This document shows, piece after piece, positions 8,529-16,678 of a DNA stretch of 64,000 bases (its first letter is position 1; every line of letters starts with the position of its first letter). This DNA is from JACKIC01 sp964543795 (GTDB taxonomy: Bacteria; Planctomycetota; UBA1135; UBA2386), in contig CAZIZN010000003.1 of the NCBI GenBank assembly GCA_964543795.1, forward strand, positions 248,001-312,000, in the 5' to 3' direction. The notes below the pieces were generated by a model, which was given only the letters and a program-made list of their open reading frames with translations, ran no database searches and was not told where the DNA came from. The position numbers and the translations under genes were made by a program.

Positions 8529-9793
8529 TCCTGCCCTCCATCGATCTCATGAACGGCCGCGCCGTGCAGCTGCGCGGCGGCAAGGACCTCGTGCTCGACG
8601 CCGGCGACCCCTGGCCGTGGCTCGAACGCTTCGCGCGGGTCGGCGAAGTCGCGATCGTCGACCTCGACGCCGCGCTCGGCCGCGGCGACCACCGGGAGCT
8701 CATCGCCGCGCTCTGCGCGCGCGCGCCGTGCCGCGTCGGCGGCGGCATCCGCAGCGTCGAGCAGGCGCTCGCCTGGCTCGACGCCGGCGCCACCAAGGTC
8801 GTGCTCGGCACGCGGGCCGAACCCGAGCTGCTGCGGCAACTGCCCCGCTCGCGCGTCGTCGCCGCACTCGACGCGATGCACGGCGAGGTCGTCGTCGACG
8901 GCTGGCGCACGCGCACCGGCCGCAGCGTGCACGAACGCATCGCCGAGCTGCGGCCGTTCGTGTCGGGCTTCCTCGTCACCTTCGTCGAACGCGAAGGACG
9001 CCTCGCCGGCCTCGACCTCGACGCCGTGCAGGCCCTGCGCTCGGCCGCGGGCGACGCCGAACTGGTGGTCGCCGGCGGCGTCGCCACGCCGCAGGACGTC
9101 GCCCTGCTCGACCGGCTCGGCATCGACGCGCAGGTCGGCATGGCGCTCTACCAGGACGTGTTCCACGAAGCCGATGCGCTGGCGGCGATGCTGCCGGCGG
9201 ATGCGCTGTGGCCGACGGTCGTCTGCGACGAACACGGCACCGCACTCGGCCTGTGCTGGTCGGACCGCGAGAGCCTGCAGGCGGCCCTGCGCGAGGGCCG
9301 CGGCATCTACCACTCGCGGCAGCGAGGGCTTTGGCGCAAGGGCGACACCTCGGGTGCCCACCAGGACCTGCTGCGCGTCGACCTCGACTGCGACCGCGAC
9401 GCGCTGCGCTTCGTCGTGCGGCAGCACGGTGAAGGCTTCTGCCACCGCGCGACGTGGACGTGCTGGGGGCCCGCCCGAGGCCTGCCCGCCGCCGCGGCGC
9501 GCATCGCCGCGGCCGCCGCCGGCGACGACGCCGGCAGCTACACGAAGAAGCTGCTCGCCGACCCGGCGTGGCTCGCGAGCAAGCTGCGCGAAGAGGCCGG
9601 CGAACTCGCCGACACGACCGATGCCGCGGCCGCGGCCGCCGAGGCCGCAGACCTCGTCTACTTCGCCCTCGTCGCGCTGCAGCGCCGCGGCGGTTCGCTC
9701 GCCGACGTCGGCCGCGAACTCGACCGCCGCGCGCTCGCCGTGCGCCGCCGCCCGGGCCTGCCCAAGCCCGAGGCGAACGGAGATACCGCATGA
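8525..9793 (+). CDS. hisAIE: trifunctional HisA-HisI-HisE fusion
   Basis: One 422-residue protein joins three consecutive enzymes of histidine synthesis. Residues 1 to about 223 are HisA (ProFAR isomerase): a barrel with acidic residues D7 (PSID) and D116 (AALDAMHG) and phosphate loops VGGGIRS and VAGGVAT. Residues about 228-315 are HisI (phosphoribosyl-AMP cyclohydrolase), with SRQRGLWRKGDTSG, a metal motif DCDRD at 288-292 and two late cysteines (C306, C313). Residues about 320-415 are HisE (phosphoribosyl-ATP pyrophosphatase), with SYTKKLLAD, KLREEAGEL and an AADLVYF segment. The domain order is the reverse of the reaction order (E, I, A = steps 2, 3, 4). No frameshift or internal start separates the domains. 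The gene overlaps hisF and hisD by four bases each. Confidence 0.92.
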   Translation: MILPSIDLMNGRAVQLRGGKDLVLDAGDPWPWLERFARVGEVAIVDLDAALGRGDHRELIAALCARAPCRVGGGIRSVEQALAWLDAGATKVVLGTRAEPELLRQLPRSRVVAALDAMHGEVVVDGWRTRTGRSVHERIAELRPFVSGFLVTFVEREGRLAGLDLDAVQALRSAAGDAELVVAGGVATPQDVALLDRLGIDAQVGMALYQDVFHEADALAAMLPADALWPTVVCDEHGTALGLCWSDRESLQAALREGRGIYHSRQRGLWRKGDTSGAHQDLLRVDLDCDRDALRFVVRQHGEGFCHRATWTCWGPARGLPAAAARIAAAAAGDDAGSYTKKLLADPAWLASKLREEAGELADTTDAAAAAAEAADLVYFALVALQRRGGSLADVGRELDRRALAVRRRPGLPKPEANGDTA

Positions 9794-11043
9794 GCCTCCT
9801 GCCCCGCCGCACGCCGGCCGCGGTGCGTTCTTCCGCCGGCGCCCCGCCCGATCCCGAAGCGCTCGCCGTCGCGGGCCGCATCCTCGCCGACGTGGAGGCG
9901 CGCGGCGAAGCCGCCGTGCGCCTGCACGCCGAGCGCCTCGACGGTCTGTTGCCGGGAGCCCCGCTCTGCCTCGGGCCCGCCGAGCTCGCCACGGCGCACG
10001 CCGCGCTGCCCGCCGCCGACGCAGAGCTGCTGCAGCGCACCGCCGCCCGCATCCGCACCTTCGCCGAGGCCCAGCGCGCGTCGCTCGGCGAATTCGACCT
10101 GGAGCTGCCCGGCGGCCGCGCGAGCCAGCGCCTCGCCCCCGTGCAGCGCGCCGGCTGCTACGCGCCGGGCGGCCGCGCGGTGCTGCCGAGTTCCCTGCTC
10201 ATGACTGCCGTCACGGCGCGCGCGGCCGGCTGTCCCTTCGTCGTCGCGGCCTGCCCGCGCCCGGCTCCGATCGTGCTCGGCGCTGCGCACGTGGCCGGCG
10301 TCGACGCGCTGCTGCTGGCCGGCGGCGCCCAGGCGATCGGCGCACTGGTCTTCGGCATCGCCGACCTGCCCGCCTGCGACCTCGTCGTCGGTCCGGGCAA
10401 CCGCTTCGTCGCCGCCGCCAAGCAGCTCGTGCAGGGCCGGGTCGCGATCGACCTGCCCGCGGGCCCGAGCGAACTCTGCGTCGTCGCCGACGCCTCCTGC
10501 GACCCCGGACACGTCGCCGCGGACCTGCTGGCGCAAGCCGAACACGACGAACGCGCGCGGCCGTGGCTGCTGACGACCTCGCGCGCGGTGCAGGACGCCG
10601 TGGACCACGAACTCGCGATCCGATTGCCGCGACTCACGACCGCCGCGACCGCGGCCGCCGCGCTGCAGGGCGGCGGCAGCGTGCTCTGCGCCGACGCGGA
10701 CGAGCTCGTGGCGGTGGTCGACCGCCTGGCCCCCGAACACCTGCAGCTCGCGGTCGCGGAGCCGCAGGCCCTGGCCGGACGCTTCGCGCACTACGGTGCC
10801 TTGTTCACGGGCCGTGCCGGCGCCGAGGTGCTCGGCGACTACGGTGCGGGTCCCAACCACGTGCTGCCGACCGGCGGCGCGGCGCGGTTCTCGGGCGGGC
10901 TGTCGGTGCTGCACTTCCTGCGCGTGCGCACCTGGCTGCATCTCGACGGCGACGTCGCAGCCCTCGCGCGCGACGCCGAAGCGCTGGCGCGCCACGAAGG
11001 GCTGCCGGGCCACGCGGCGGCAGCAGCGGCGCGCGCGCGCTGA
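9790..11043 (+). CDS. hisD: histidinol dehydrogenase
   Basis: HisD performs the last two oxidations, histidinol to histidine, using NAD and zinc. The 417-residue protein contains the zinc-ligand region LLAQAEHDE (Q249 and H252), the catalytic Glu-His pair in RLAPEHLQL, and GAGPNHVLPTGG near the C-terminal third. NAD-loop GPGNRFVAAAK is at 201-211. It begins inside the stop of the preceding fusion gene. Its last codons lie in a 37-bp tandem duplication that also contains the stop, so the extreme C-terminus (Ala/Arg-rich) is probably recently altered. Confidence 0.93.
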   Translation: MSLLPRRTPAAVRSSAGAPPDPEALAVAGRILADVEARGEAAVRLHAERLDGLLPGAPLCLGPAELATAHAALPAADAELLQRTAARIRTFAEAQRASLGEFDLELPGGRASQRLAPVQRAGCYAPGGRAVLPSSLLMTAVTARAAGCPFVVAACPRPAPIVLGAAHVAGVDALLLAGGAQAIGALVFGIADLPACDLVVGPGNRFVAAAKQLVQGRVAIDLPAGPSELCVVADASCDPGHVAADLLAQAEHDERARPWLLTTSRAVQDAVDHELAIRLPRLTTAATAAAALQGGGSVLCADADELVAVVDRLAPEHLQLAVAEPQALAGRFAHYGALFTGRAGAEVLGDYGAGPNHVLPTGGAARFSGGLSVLHFLRVRTWLHLDGDVAALARDAEALARHEGLPGHAAAAAARAR

Positions 11044-11093
11044 CCGGCGCGCGGCGGCAGCAGCGGCGCGCGCGCGCTGACCGGCGCGCGGCG
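11014..11093. repeat. 37-bp tandem duplication at the end of hisD
   Basis: Bases 11014-11050 are repeated exactly at 11051-11087 and the start of a third copy follows. Each copy contains the sequence that serves as the hisD stop (TGA at 11041 in the first copy). The unit is GC-only in large part and can fold through GCGCGC arms. It looks like a replication-slippage product. Confidence 0.85.
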
Positions 11094-11450
11094 TCAGCCG
11101 CCCATCGAGTCGAGACGCCGGATCTCGACCGAGCCCTCGATCGACAGTTCGGGGTGCGTGCGGCACAGCCGCACTGCGTGGTCGTAGTCGTCGGCCTCGA
11201 TCAGGTGGAAGCCGCCGACGAGTTCCTTCGTCTCGCCGAAGGGCCCGTCGGTGACGCGCACCGCGCCGCCTTCGCGCACCATCACGCGGCCCTCCCCGTC
11301 CGCGAGCTTCTTGCCGTCGAGGAAACGCCGCTCGGCCATCAGGGCACCGGCCCAGGCTTCGAACTCCTCGACGAGTCGTTGCACGTCGGCGGCCGCGCGT
11401 CGCCGCCAGACTTCGGGATCACCGCGCAGGATCAGCAGGTACTTGGGCAT
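11094..11450 (-). CDS. YCII-related (DGPF domain) protein
   Basis: The 118-residue protein begins MPKYLLILRG and contains VTDGPFGETKELVGGFHLIEAD, the diagnostic segment of the YCII/DGPF family (ferredoxin-like alpha/beta fold). Family members are often encoded beside ECF sigma factors. One such factor lies about 1 kb away here, but on the other strand and not adjacent. The biochemical role of these small proteins is not established. The ATG at 11450 is chosen because the family normally starts with MKYLLL; an upstream extension in the same frame lacks homology character. It is convergent with the his operon. Confidence 0.8.
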   Translation of the reverse strand: MPKYLLILRGDPEVWRRRAAADVQRLVEEFEAWAGALMAERRFLDGKKLADGEGRVMVREGGAVRVTDGPFGETKELVGGFHLIEADDYDHAVRLCRTHPELSIEGSVEIRRLDSMGG

Positions 11451-11547
11451 GAGGCGGAGCGAAGGGTGTGCGCCAGTGCAGCGCAGAGCACCCGCGCGCG
11501 CAACGGCCTCTTGCCGACCCGCGCGCCGTGGTAGCCTTCGCACCATC

Positions 11548-12156
11548 GTGGACGTGCTGCTGCCAACGACCCCCGTGCCGGTGTTCCCCCTGCCCGGGGT
11601 GTTCCTCTTCCCGCACCAGGTGCTGCCGTTCCACATCTTCGAGCCACGCTACCGGCAGATGGTCGCGGACCTGCTCGACGGTCCGGGGCGGCTCGTCATC
11701 GGCACGGTGCTGACCGGCGAGCGCGAGACGCCCACGCACGCGCCGGCCCTGCTGCCCGTCGCCGGCTTCGGCGAGATCGTGCGCCACGAAGCGCTCGAGG
11801 ACGGTCGCTTCCACATCTGGGTGCTCGGCCTCTGCCGCGTGCAGATCGAAGAGGCGCCGAGCGACCGGCTCTACCGCCGGGTGCGCTGCCGGCCCTTCGT
11901 CGAGATCGGCGTCGACGACGACGAAGGCGCCGAGCTCGCGGCGCAGCTGCGCGCCGCGACGTCGGCGCGGCTCGAACAGCCGCTGCCGCTGCCGGACACG
12001 GCCCCGCCGGGACTGCTGACGGACCTGCTCGTGCAGACGCTGCGCGCGCCGCAACCGTTCGTCGAGCGGGTCTACGCGGAGCCGTCCGTGGCGACGCGCG
12101 CGAAGCTCGCGCTGGCGCGGGCCCACGAGGGCGGCGGCGAGCAACTCGACGCCTGA
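11548..12156 (+). CDS. Lon N-terminal-domain (LON_substr_bdg) protein
   Basis: The 202-residue protein starts at GTG and shows VPVFPLPGVFLFPHQVLPFHIFEPRYRQM. This is the signature of the substrate-recognition domain of Lon protease, here stand-alone with no ATPase or protease domain. Such stand-alone proteins are common, and their role is not known beyond presumed peptide binding. The last 100 residues are helical. A damaged copy of its 3' half lies at 14160-14415, with clear base-level similarity. The gene is divergent from the YCII gene, with 97 bases between the starts. Confidence 0.8.
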   Translation: MDVLLPTTPVPVFPLPGVFLFPHQVLPFHIFEPRYRQMVADLLDGPGRLVIGTVLTGERETPTHAPALLPVAGFGEIVRHEALEDGRFHIWVLGLCRVQIEEAPSDRLYRRVRCRPFVEIGVDDDEGAELAAQLRAATSARLEQPLPLPDTAPPGLLTDLLVQTLRAPQPFVERVYAEPSVATRAKLALARAHEGGGEQLDA

Positions 12157-12159
12157 GGC

Positions 12160-12350
12160 CGAGGCGGCGGCGGGCACCACGGCACCCAGCGGGTTGCCGG
12201 CCTCGGGATCGAGCACGAGGGCCTGGTGGTAGAAGCGCGTGCCGACGAGCCCAGGCACGTTGGCGATCACGAAGCGGTACTTCGCGACGCCGTTGTGGCC
12301 GGCGAAGAAGCAGGCGCCGTCCACGCTCACGAGCAGGGCGCAGCCCGGGG
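12160..12350 (-). pseudogene. C-terminal remnant of an RCC1-type secreted protein
   Basis: In minus-strand translation this stretch reads SVDGACFFAGHNGVAKYRF followed by VPGLVGTRFYHQALVLD. It is nearly identical to the C-terminus of the intact protein ending at 14424. Similarity stops abruptly at about 12350, so only about 60 C-terminal residues remain and no start or signal peptide exists. Together with the intact Lon-N gene it forms one arm of a duplicated block whose other arm is 14160-14635. The rest of 12157-12482 shows no gene. Confidence 0.8.
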
Positions 12351-12482
12351 CCCCTCAACACGATGGCCGAACGAGTCCCAGTGCGCCTGCCCCCTACGGC
12401 GCATCGATGCGCGAACCGCGGGGGCGCATGCTCTCTTGCCACCTGAACCTCGGTGAGGTCTTCGTTGCGCAGCCGTGCCGAA

Positions 12483-13145
12483 ATGGATGTCGAAGCGACC
12501 TGGCGGCTCGTGGGCGCGGCTGCGGGCGGCGATCCGGCCGCGCGCGACGAGTTCTGTCGGCACTTCGCACCGCAGGTGCGCACCTGGCTCCGGCATCGAT
12601 GGAGCCATGCGCCGTTCCACGGCTTCGTCGACGATGCGGTGCAGGAGACCCTGCTCGAGTGCTTGCGGCCGCGCGGCGCGCTCGCGCGCTGCGACCGGGA
12701 GCGGGCCACCCACGGGTTCGGCGCGTTCCTGCGCAGCGTTGCGGAGCATGTCGCCGCACGCATCGAGCGCCGTCAGGCTCGCGATTACCGCCACCAGCGG
12801 CGTCTGGAGGTCGCGCGCGGCCGGGCCACGCGGCCGCAACTGGCGGCACCCGCCCAGATCGACCGGCGTTGGCTGGCCGGCCGCATGCAGGCTGCCATGG
12901 CGCAGTGCGATCGACGGGGAAAAGCGACGCCTCACTCGGCCCACGAACTGCTGCGCCTGCTGTTCCTGGACGGCCTGACGGTTCGCGAGATCGCAGCACG
13001 CTGGCACCAGCGCGCCGAGCAGGTGCACGAACTACGGCGCCGCGCGTTGCGTCGCTTGCGACGTTGCCTCGTGCGCATGCTCGGCGCCGGCGGGACCACT
13101 GGCGAGGCGGACCTCGGCAGGCACCTGTTCGCACTGCTCGCGTAA
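12483..13145 (+). CDS. ECF-like RNA polymerase sigma factor
   Basis: The 220-residue protein has a region-2-like segment (FVDDAVQETLLECL at about 48-61, equivalent to the core-binding/-10 recognition helix). It ends with a region-4 helix-turn-helix (LLRLLFLDGLTVREIAARWHQ, about 158-178) that would read a -35 element. The linker is basic and Arg-rich. This matches the ECF sigma families expanded in Planctomycetota. No anti-sigma gene is adjacent. The first ATG that keeps region 2 intact is used; a start 30 bases upstream is possible. The gene lies between remnants of duplicated DNA. Confidence 0.75.
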   Translation: MDVEATWRLVGAAAGGDPAARDEFCRHFAPQVRTWLRHRWSHAPFHGFVDDAVQETLLECLRPRGALARCDRERATHGFGAFLRSVAEHVAARIERRQARDYRHQRRLEVARGRATRPQLAAPAQIDRRWLAGRMQAAMAQCDRRGKATPHSAHELLRLLFLDGLTVREIAARWHQRAEQVHELRRRALRRLRRCLVRMLGAGGTTGEADLGRHLFALLA

Positions 13146-13359
13146 GGTGCGAGCGACCGGGCTGCATCCGGACAGAACGGAAGAAGGGCTTGGCCCGGCT
13201 CCGCCAGAGGACGCGGTGGCGCGCCAACTCCGGCCACCGTGCCCGCCCGTGCCCTCGGCGCCGCACGCCCGGCACCGCCATTCCCCACGCGAGAGACCAG
13301 GAATGCCTGCGCGAGGCGAACAACTCGCGGGACCGTTTCCGGTCCCATTGGAGGTTTGC

Positions 13360-13842
13360 ATGAACGCTCTGCACATTGCGACGTCCCTGTTGACGGGCGC
13401 CCTGGTCCTGCAGGCTGCGGCCGCGCAGGCGGGCGCGGCGCTGGCCGTGACCACGGAGATCGGCACGGTCGGTTACGCCTGCGAGCCCTTCTCCTGTGTG
13501 CCCCACCAGACCCTCGCGGGTGCCGGCGAGGCGGTTCGCGTCGAGGTCTTCGGGCGTGCGTCCTGCCCGTACGTGCTCTTCAGCGGCTGGCCGGTGACGG
13601 GATGCCAACCGTTCCCCGGCATCGGCGGCGGACTCGGGCTCTGGACGCCGGTCACGCTCGAGATCGGCACCTTCGGCGACACGATCGTCGGCCCGGCCTG
13701 CAGCGCCGCGCTCGTCACGACGGGACTCACCGTTCCGTCGAACACCCCGCTCGGCACGCAGTTCCGCGTGCAGGCGATGACGTTCGGAGCGATGGACTGC
13801 CAGCTGAACTTCACGCGGGCCGTCGAGATCCACACCCGCTGA
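13360..13842 (+). CDS. small secreted cysteine-containing protein
   Basis: The start is well supported by a GGAGG ribosome site nine bases upstream. The 160-residue product has a signal peptide of about 22 residues, then a compact beta-rich sequence with six cysteines (C41, C46, C69, C82, C114, C147). Four of these (C41, C46, C82, C114) align with cysteines in the protein encoded at 55148-55639, so the two are paralogues and probably disulfide-bonded outside the cytoplasm. I do not recognise a named family. It follows the sigma-factor gene by 214 bases. Confidence 0.7.
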   Translation: MNALHIATSLLTGALVLQAAAAQAGAALAVTTEIGTVGYACEPFSCVPHQTLAGAGEAVRVEVFGRASCPYVLFSGWPVTGCQPFPGIGGGLGLWTPVTLEIGTFGDTIVGPACSAALVTTGLTVPSNTPLGTQFRVQAMTFGAMDCQLNFTRAVEIHTR

Positions 13843-13962
13843 CCGGAGAGCGGGTTCCCGGCGGGCAGCGCCCGTGGACGTGATCCGGTGCGGACTCGGA
13901 ACGGGCGTCGCCTCGGCGTGGTCGCAGCGAGCGCTGACGCCCGCGGCACGCACCTCGGCAGG

Positions 13963-14150
13963 TAGCCCGCGCGCGTCCGATCCCGACCAATCACTTCGTC
14001 AACGACGGCGTGCGCAACCGGAACCCGTGCCGGCCCTGCGGCAGCTTGCCGAGCAGTTCCGCCGCTGCGCCGACCACCACCGACCCGAAGCCGTGCCGCG
14101 CGGCTCGAACGATGACTCGCGCCAGATGCTCTGCAGGACCGGCGTTGCCG
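13963..14150 (-). pseudogene. dinB 3'-end remnant with internal deletion
   Basis: Bases from about 13963 to 14103 match the 3' end of dinB (from about 19400 to 19537) almost base for base, including its stop and the downstream sequence. The match then jumps to 14098-14147, which corresponds to 19897-19946. About 360 bases of dinB are therefore missing, at a shared GCCGCGCG microhomology. The fragment has no start and cannot make a polymerase. Confidence 0.85.
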
Positions 14151-14159
14151 CGTGCGCTC

Positions 14160-14415
14160 GAAGAGGCGCCGAGCGACCGGCCCTACCGCAGGGTGCGCGA
14201 TGCCGTCCGTTCGTCGAGATCAGCGTCGAAGACGACGAAGGGGCCCAGTTGGCGGCACGACTGCGCGCCGCGACCTCGGCGCGGCTCGAGCAGACGCTGC
14301 CGTTGCCCGACACGGCACCGCCGGGACTGCTGACGAACCTGCTCGTGCAGCCGCTGCGCGCGCCGCAGCCGTTCGTCGAGCGGGTCCACGCGGAACCGTC
14401 CTTGGCAGCGCGTGC
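14160..14415 (+). pseudogene. 3'-end remnant of the Lon-N-like gene
   Basis: The stretch matches 11848-12115 of the intact Lon-N gene (GAAGAGGCGCCGAGCGACCG at both starts) with scattered substitutions and small indels that break the frame. The 5' half with the FPLPG signature is absent; a dinB fragment abuts directly instead. It lies downstream of, and convergent with, the RCC1-type gene, the same geometry as in the 11.5-12.35 kb copy. Together with the dinB fragment it fills the 580-base gene-free stretch 13843-14423. Confidence 0.8.
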
Positions 14416-14423
14416 GGGCGAGT

Positions 14424-16622
14424 TCACCAGTGACCGACGACCGCCTCGGCGGCGGCGGACACCACGGCACCGAGCGGGTTGCCGGCCTGGGGATCGAGCA
14501 CGAGGGCCTGGTGGTAGAAGCGCGTGCCGACGAGCCCAGGCACGTTGGGGATCACGAAGCGGTACTTCGCGACGCCGTTGTGGCCCGCGAAGAAGTAGGC
14601 GCCGTCCACGCTCACGTGCAGGGCGCAGCCCGGGGCCCCGTAGGGCGCCAGCGACAGCGGCGCCGTCTGCTGCCAGCCGAACACGAGGAACATCGCGTCC
14701 TGCGGCAGGTCGAAGGCGCGCACGATCACTTCCTGGCCGATGCGCGGCGTGTCCTGCGGCACCAGCCGCGAGGCCGGGCGGGAACCGGCGCAGCCGGTAG
14801 CGAAGGACACGTAGGTCGACTGCTCGCCGACGCGCGCGACGACGACGTTGCTGTTCGCGGCGACCTCGACGTACGAGGTGCCCGGCAGCAGCGGCGGGAC
14901 AGTCCGGTGGTGCGGATGCACACCCGCATGCACGACCTGACCATCCGATCGGCGGACCACGAACTCGCCAGTCGAACCGCTAGCAGCCACTTCGACGTAG
15001 ACCACACCTGCCGGCAGGGACGGGAGCAGGTTCCACGACGACGGTCCGGGTACCGGCCAGATTGCGAGTTCGCCGTCGGAGCGGCGCGCAAGACTGACCC
15101 CGAACCCCGATGCGATGTCGACATACTCGACCCCGGGGGGAACGGCAGGGACCTGCCCGTGCAGACCGTTACCTCCGCTGCCGACGGCGATCACCTGACC
15201 GTCCGACCGCAGCAGCAGCGTGCGCAGATCGCTGGCAGCGACCTCGACGTACCGCATGCCCGGCGGCAGCGGCGGCACGTTGCACTGGTAGAAGGCGTTG
15301 TAGCCGAACGCAAGCGCCTCGCCGTCCGACCGCAGCAGCACCGTGTGCGCATCCGCGACGGCCGCTTGCTCGTAGCGGAGCCCAGGAGGCAGCGGCGGGA
15401 TGTTCATCGCACCGGAGTTGCTCAAGCCCCAGGCCACGGCCTCACCGTCGGAGCGCAGCGCGATGTTGTGGGTCCACCCGGCTGCGACGTCAGTGTAGCC
15501 CACGCCAGGCGGCAGCGGCGGCGGTGGATACGATAGGTCCCAATTGCCCCAGGTGCGTATCGTGCCACGGCTGGTCACACCATGCGCATGGCCCGTGCCG
15601 AAGCTGATCTGGGTCCAGCGCTCATTGGGATCGATCTCAGGCAGATTAGTCTGGATCGACGCTGTGTTGCCCCAACACTGCACCTTGCCGTTCGAGAGCA
15701 GTGCCACCGAATGGTAGTTCCCACCCGCCAAGGCCACGACGCCCGTCCCTGGCGGGAAGGTCGGCACGGTCGCTTGCCCACCGTAGTTCCAACCCCATGC
15801 CAGGACGGCGCCGTCCGACCGCAGCGCCAGGGTGTGCAAAGCTCCGGCGGCAACTGCCGTATAGTACAGGCCCTGCGGCAGGGCAGGGACTGTGCACTGG
15901 CCGTCTGCATTGTCGCCCCAGGCGATGATGTTGCCGTCCGAACGCAGCGCCACCGTGTGGTGGTATCCTGCATCTACCTGCCAATAGCTCATACCCGCTG
16001 GCAGGGCCGGTATATTGCATTGCGAGTTCGCATTGTTTCCCCAGGCAACCGCCGACCCGTCAGAACGTAGCGCGACGGCATGACCTGGACCCGACTCCAC
16101 TCTTGTATAGACCGTGTTACCAGGAAGCTGCGGAACCGTGGCAATCGATGGGAAGACAACCCAATCGCCCCATACCATGATGTGGCCATCCGATCGCACA
16201 CCCAGTACATGGTCGCTACCAGTCGCTACATCTGTAAACGTGATGCCGGGAGGCAACGCAGGTGCCTGATAGGGTACCGGATTCTGCCTGGACAATGATA
16301 GCCATGTCATCACCGAACCATCGTCCAACAGACCTACGGCGACATTGTCTCCAATGTCTACATCTGTAAATACTCGACCCTGCGGCGGTACCGGAGGGTG
16401 CACTGCACCCGCCCCTCCCCCATTCGAGAACAATCTGCCGTCCGAGCGTCGCACGATCGTCGAATTGGTCCCTGCGGCAACCTGCACGAAGTGACCGACC
16501 CTGCCTTCGGTGTCGAATCCAGCCCCGAGCCAGCCGCGGATCGACGATTGGGCGGCCAGTGGGTCGTGAAGCACGGCCATGCACAAGGCCAGGACCACGG
16601 TCGGACGGATGATGGGGAGCAC
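14424..16622 (-). CDS. secreted RCC1/BLIP-II-type beta-propeller protein
   Basis: The frame is open far upstream, but the start is placed at GTG 16622: a GAGGAAA ribosome site precedes it and a signal peptide (VVLALCMAVLHDPLAAQ) follows. The 732-residue product carries many repeats of about 45-50 residues with 'VALRSDG..vAWG.N..GQ..vP.lP.G..Y..VaaG..H', the RCC1/BLIP-II blade pattern. The last 120 residues are the recurring secreted-protein domain (FATGCAGSRP to PGLVGTRFYHQALVLDP). A hand count at 16321-16380 gives about 48% G+C, far below the surroundings, so the propeller part may be a recent arrival fused to a native C-terminal domain. It is probably an extracellular binding protein. Confidence 0.8.
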   Translation of the reverse strand: MLPIIRPTVVLALCMAVLHDPLAAQSSIRGWLGAGFDTEGRVGHFVQVAAGTNSTIVRRSDGRLFSNGGGAGAVHPPVPPQGRVFTDVDIGDNVAVGLLDDGSVMTWLSLSRQNPVPYQAPALPPGITFTDVATGSDHVLGVRSDGHIMVWGDWVVFPSIATVPQLPGNTVYTRVESGPGHAVALRSDGSAVAWGNNANSQCNIPALPAGMSYWQVDAGYHHTVALRSDGNIIAWGDNADGQCTVPALPQGLYYTAVAAGALHTLALRSDGAVLAWGWNYGGQATVPTFPPGTGVVALAGGNYHSVALLSNGKVQCWGNTASIQTNLPEIDPNERWTQISFGTGHAHGVTSRGTIRTWGNWDLSYPPPPLPPGVGYTDVAAGWTHNIALRSDGEAVAWGLSNSGAMNIPPLPPGLRYEQAAVADAHTVLLRSDGEALAFGYNAFYQCNVPPLPPGMRYVEVAASDLRTLLLRSDGQVIAVGSGGNGLHGQVPAVPPGVEYVDIASGFGVSLARRSDGELAIWPVPGPSSWNLLPSLPAGVVYVEVAASGSTGEFVVRRSDGQVVHAGVHPHHRTVPPLLPGTSYVEVAANSNVVVARVGEQSTYVSFATGCAGSRPASRLVPQDTPRIGQEVIVRAFDLPQDAMFLVFGWQQTAPLSLAPYGAPGCALHVSVDGAYFFAGHNGVAKYRFVIPNVPGLVGTRFYHQALVLDPQAGNPLGAVVSAAAEAVVGHW

Positions 16623-16678
16623 GTTGGTTTCCTCGTTGCCCCGGGCTGGTGCCCAGGGCCTTGCTTCACGGTTGTCGA

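Noticed and set aside
9174..11534. A 786-codon plus-strand frame over hisAIE and hisD
   Set aside because: It is Arg/Ala/Pro-rich with no motif and lies in a different frame from the two well-supported enzymes.
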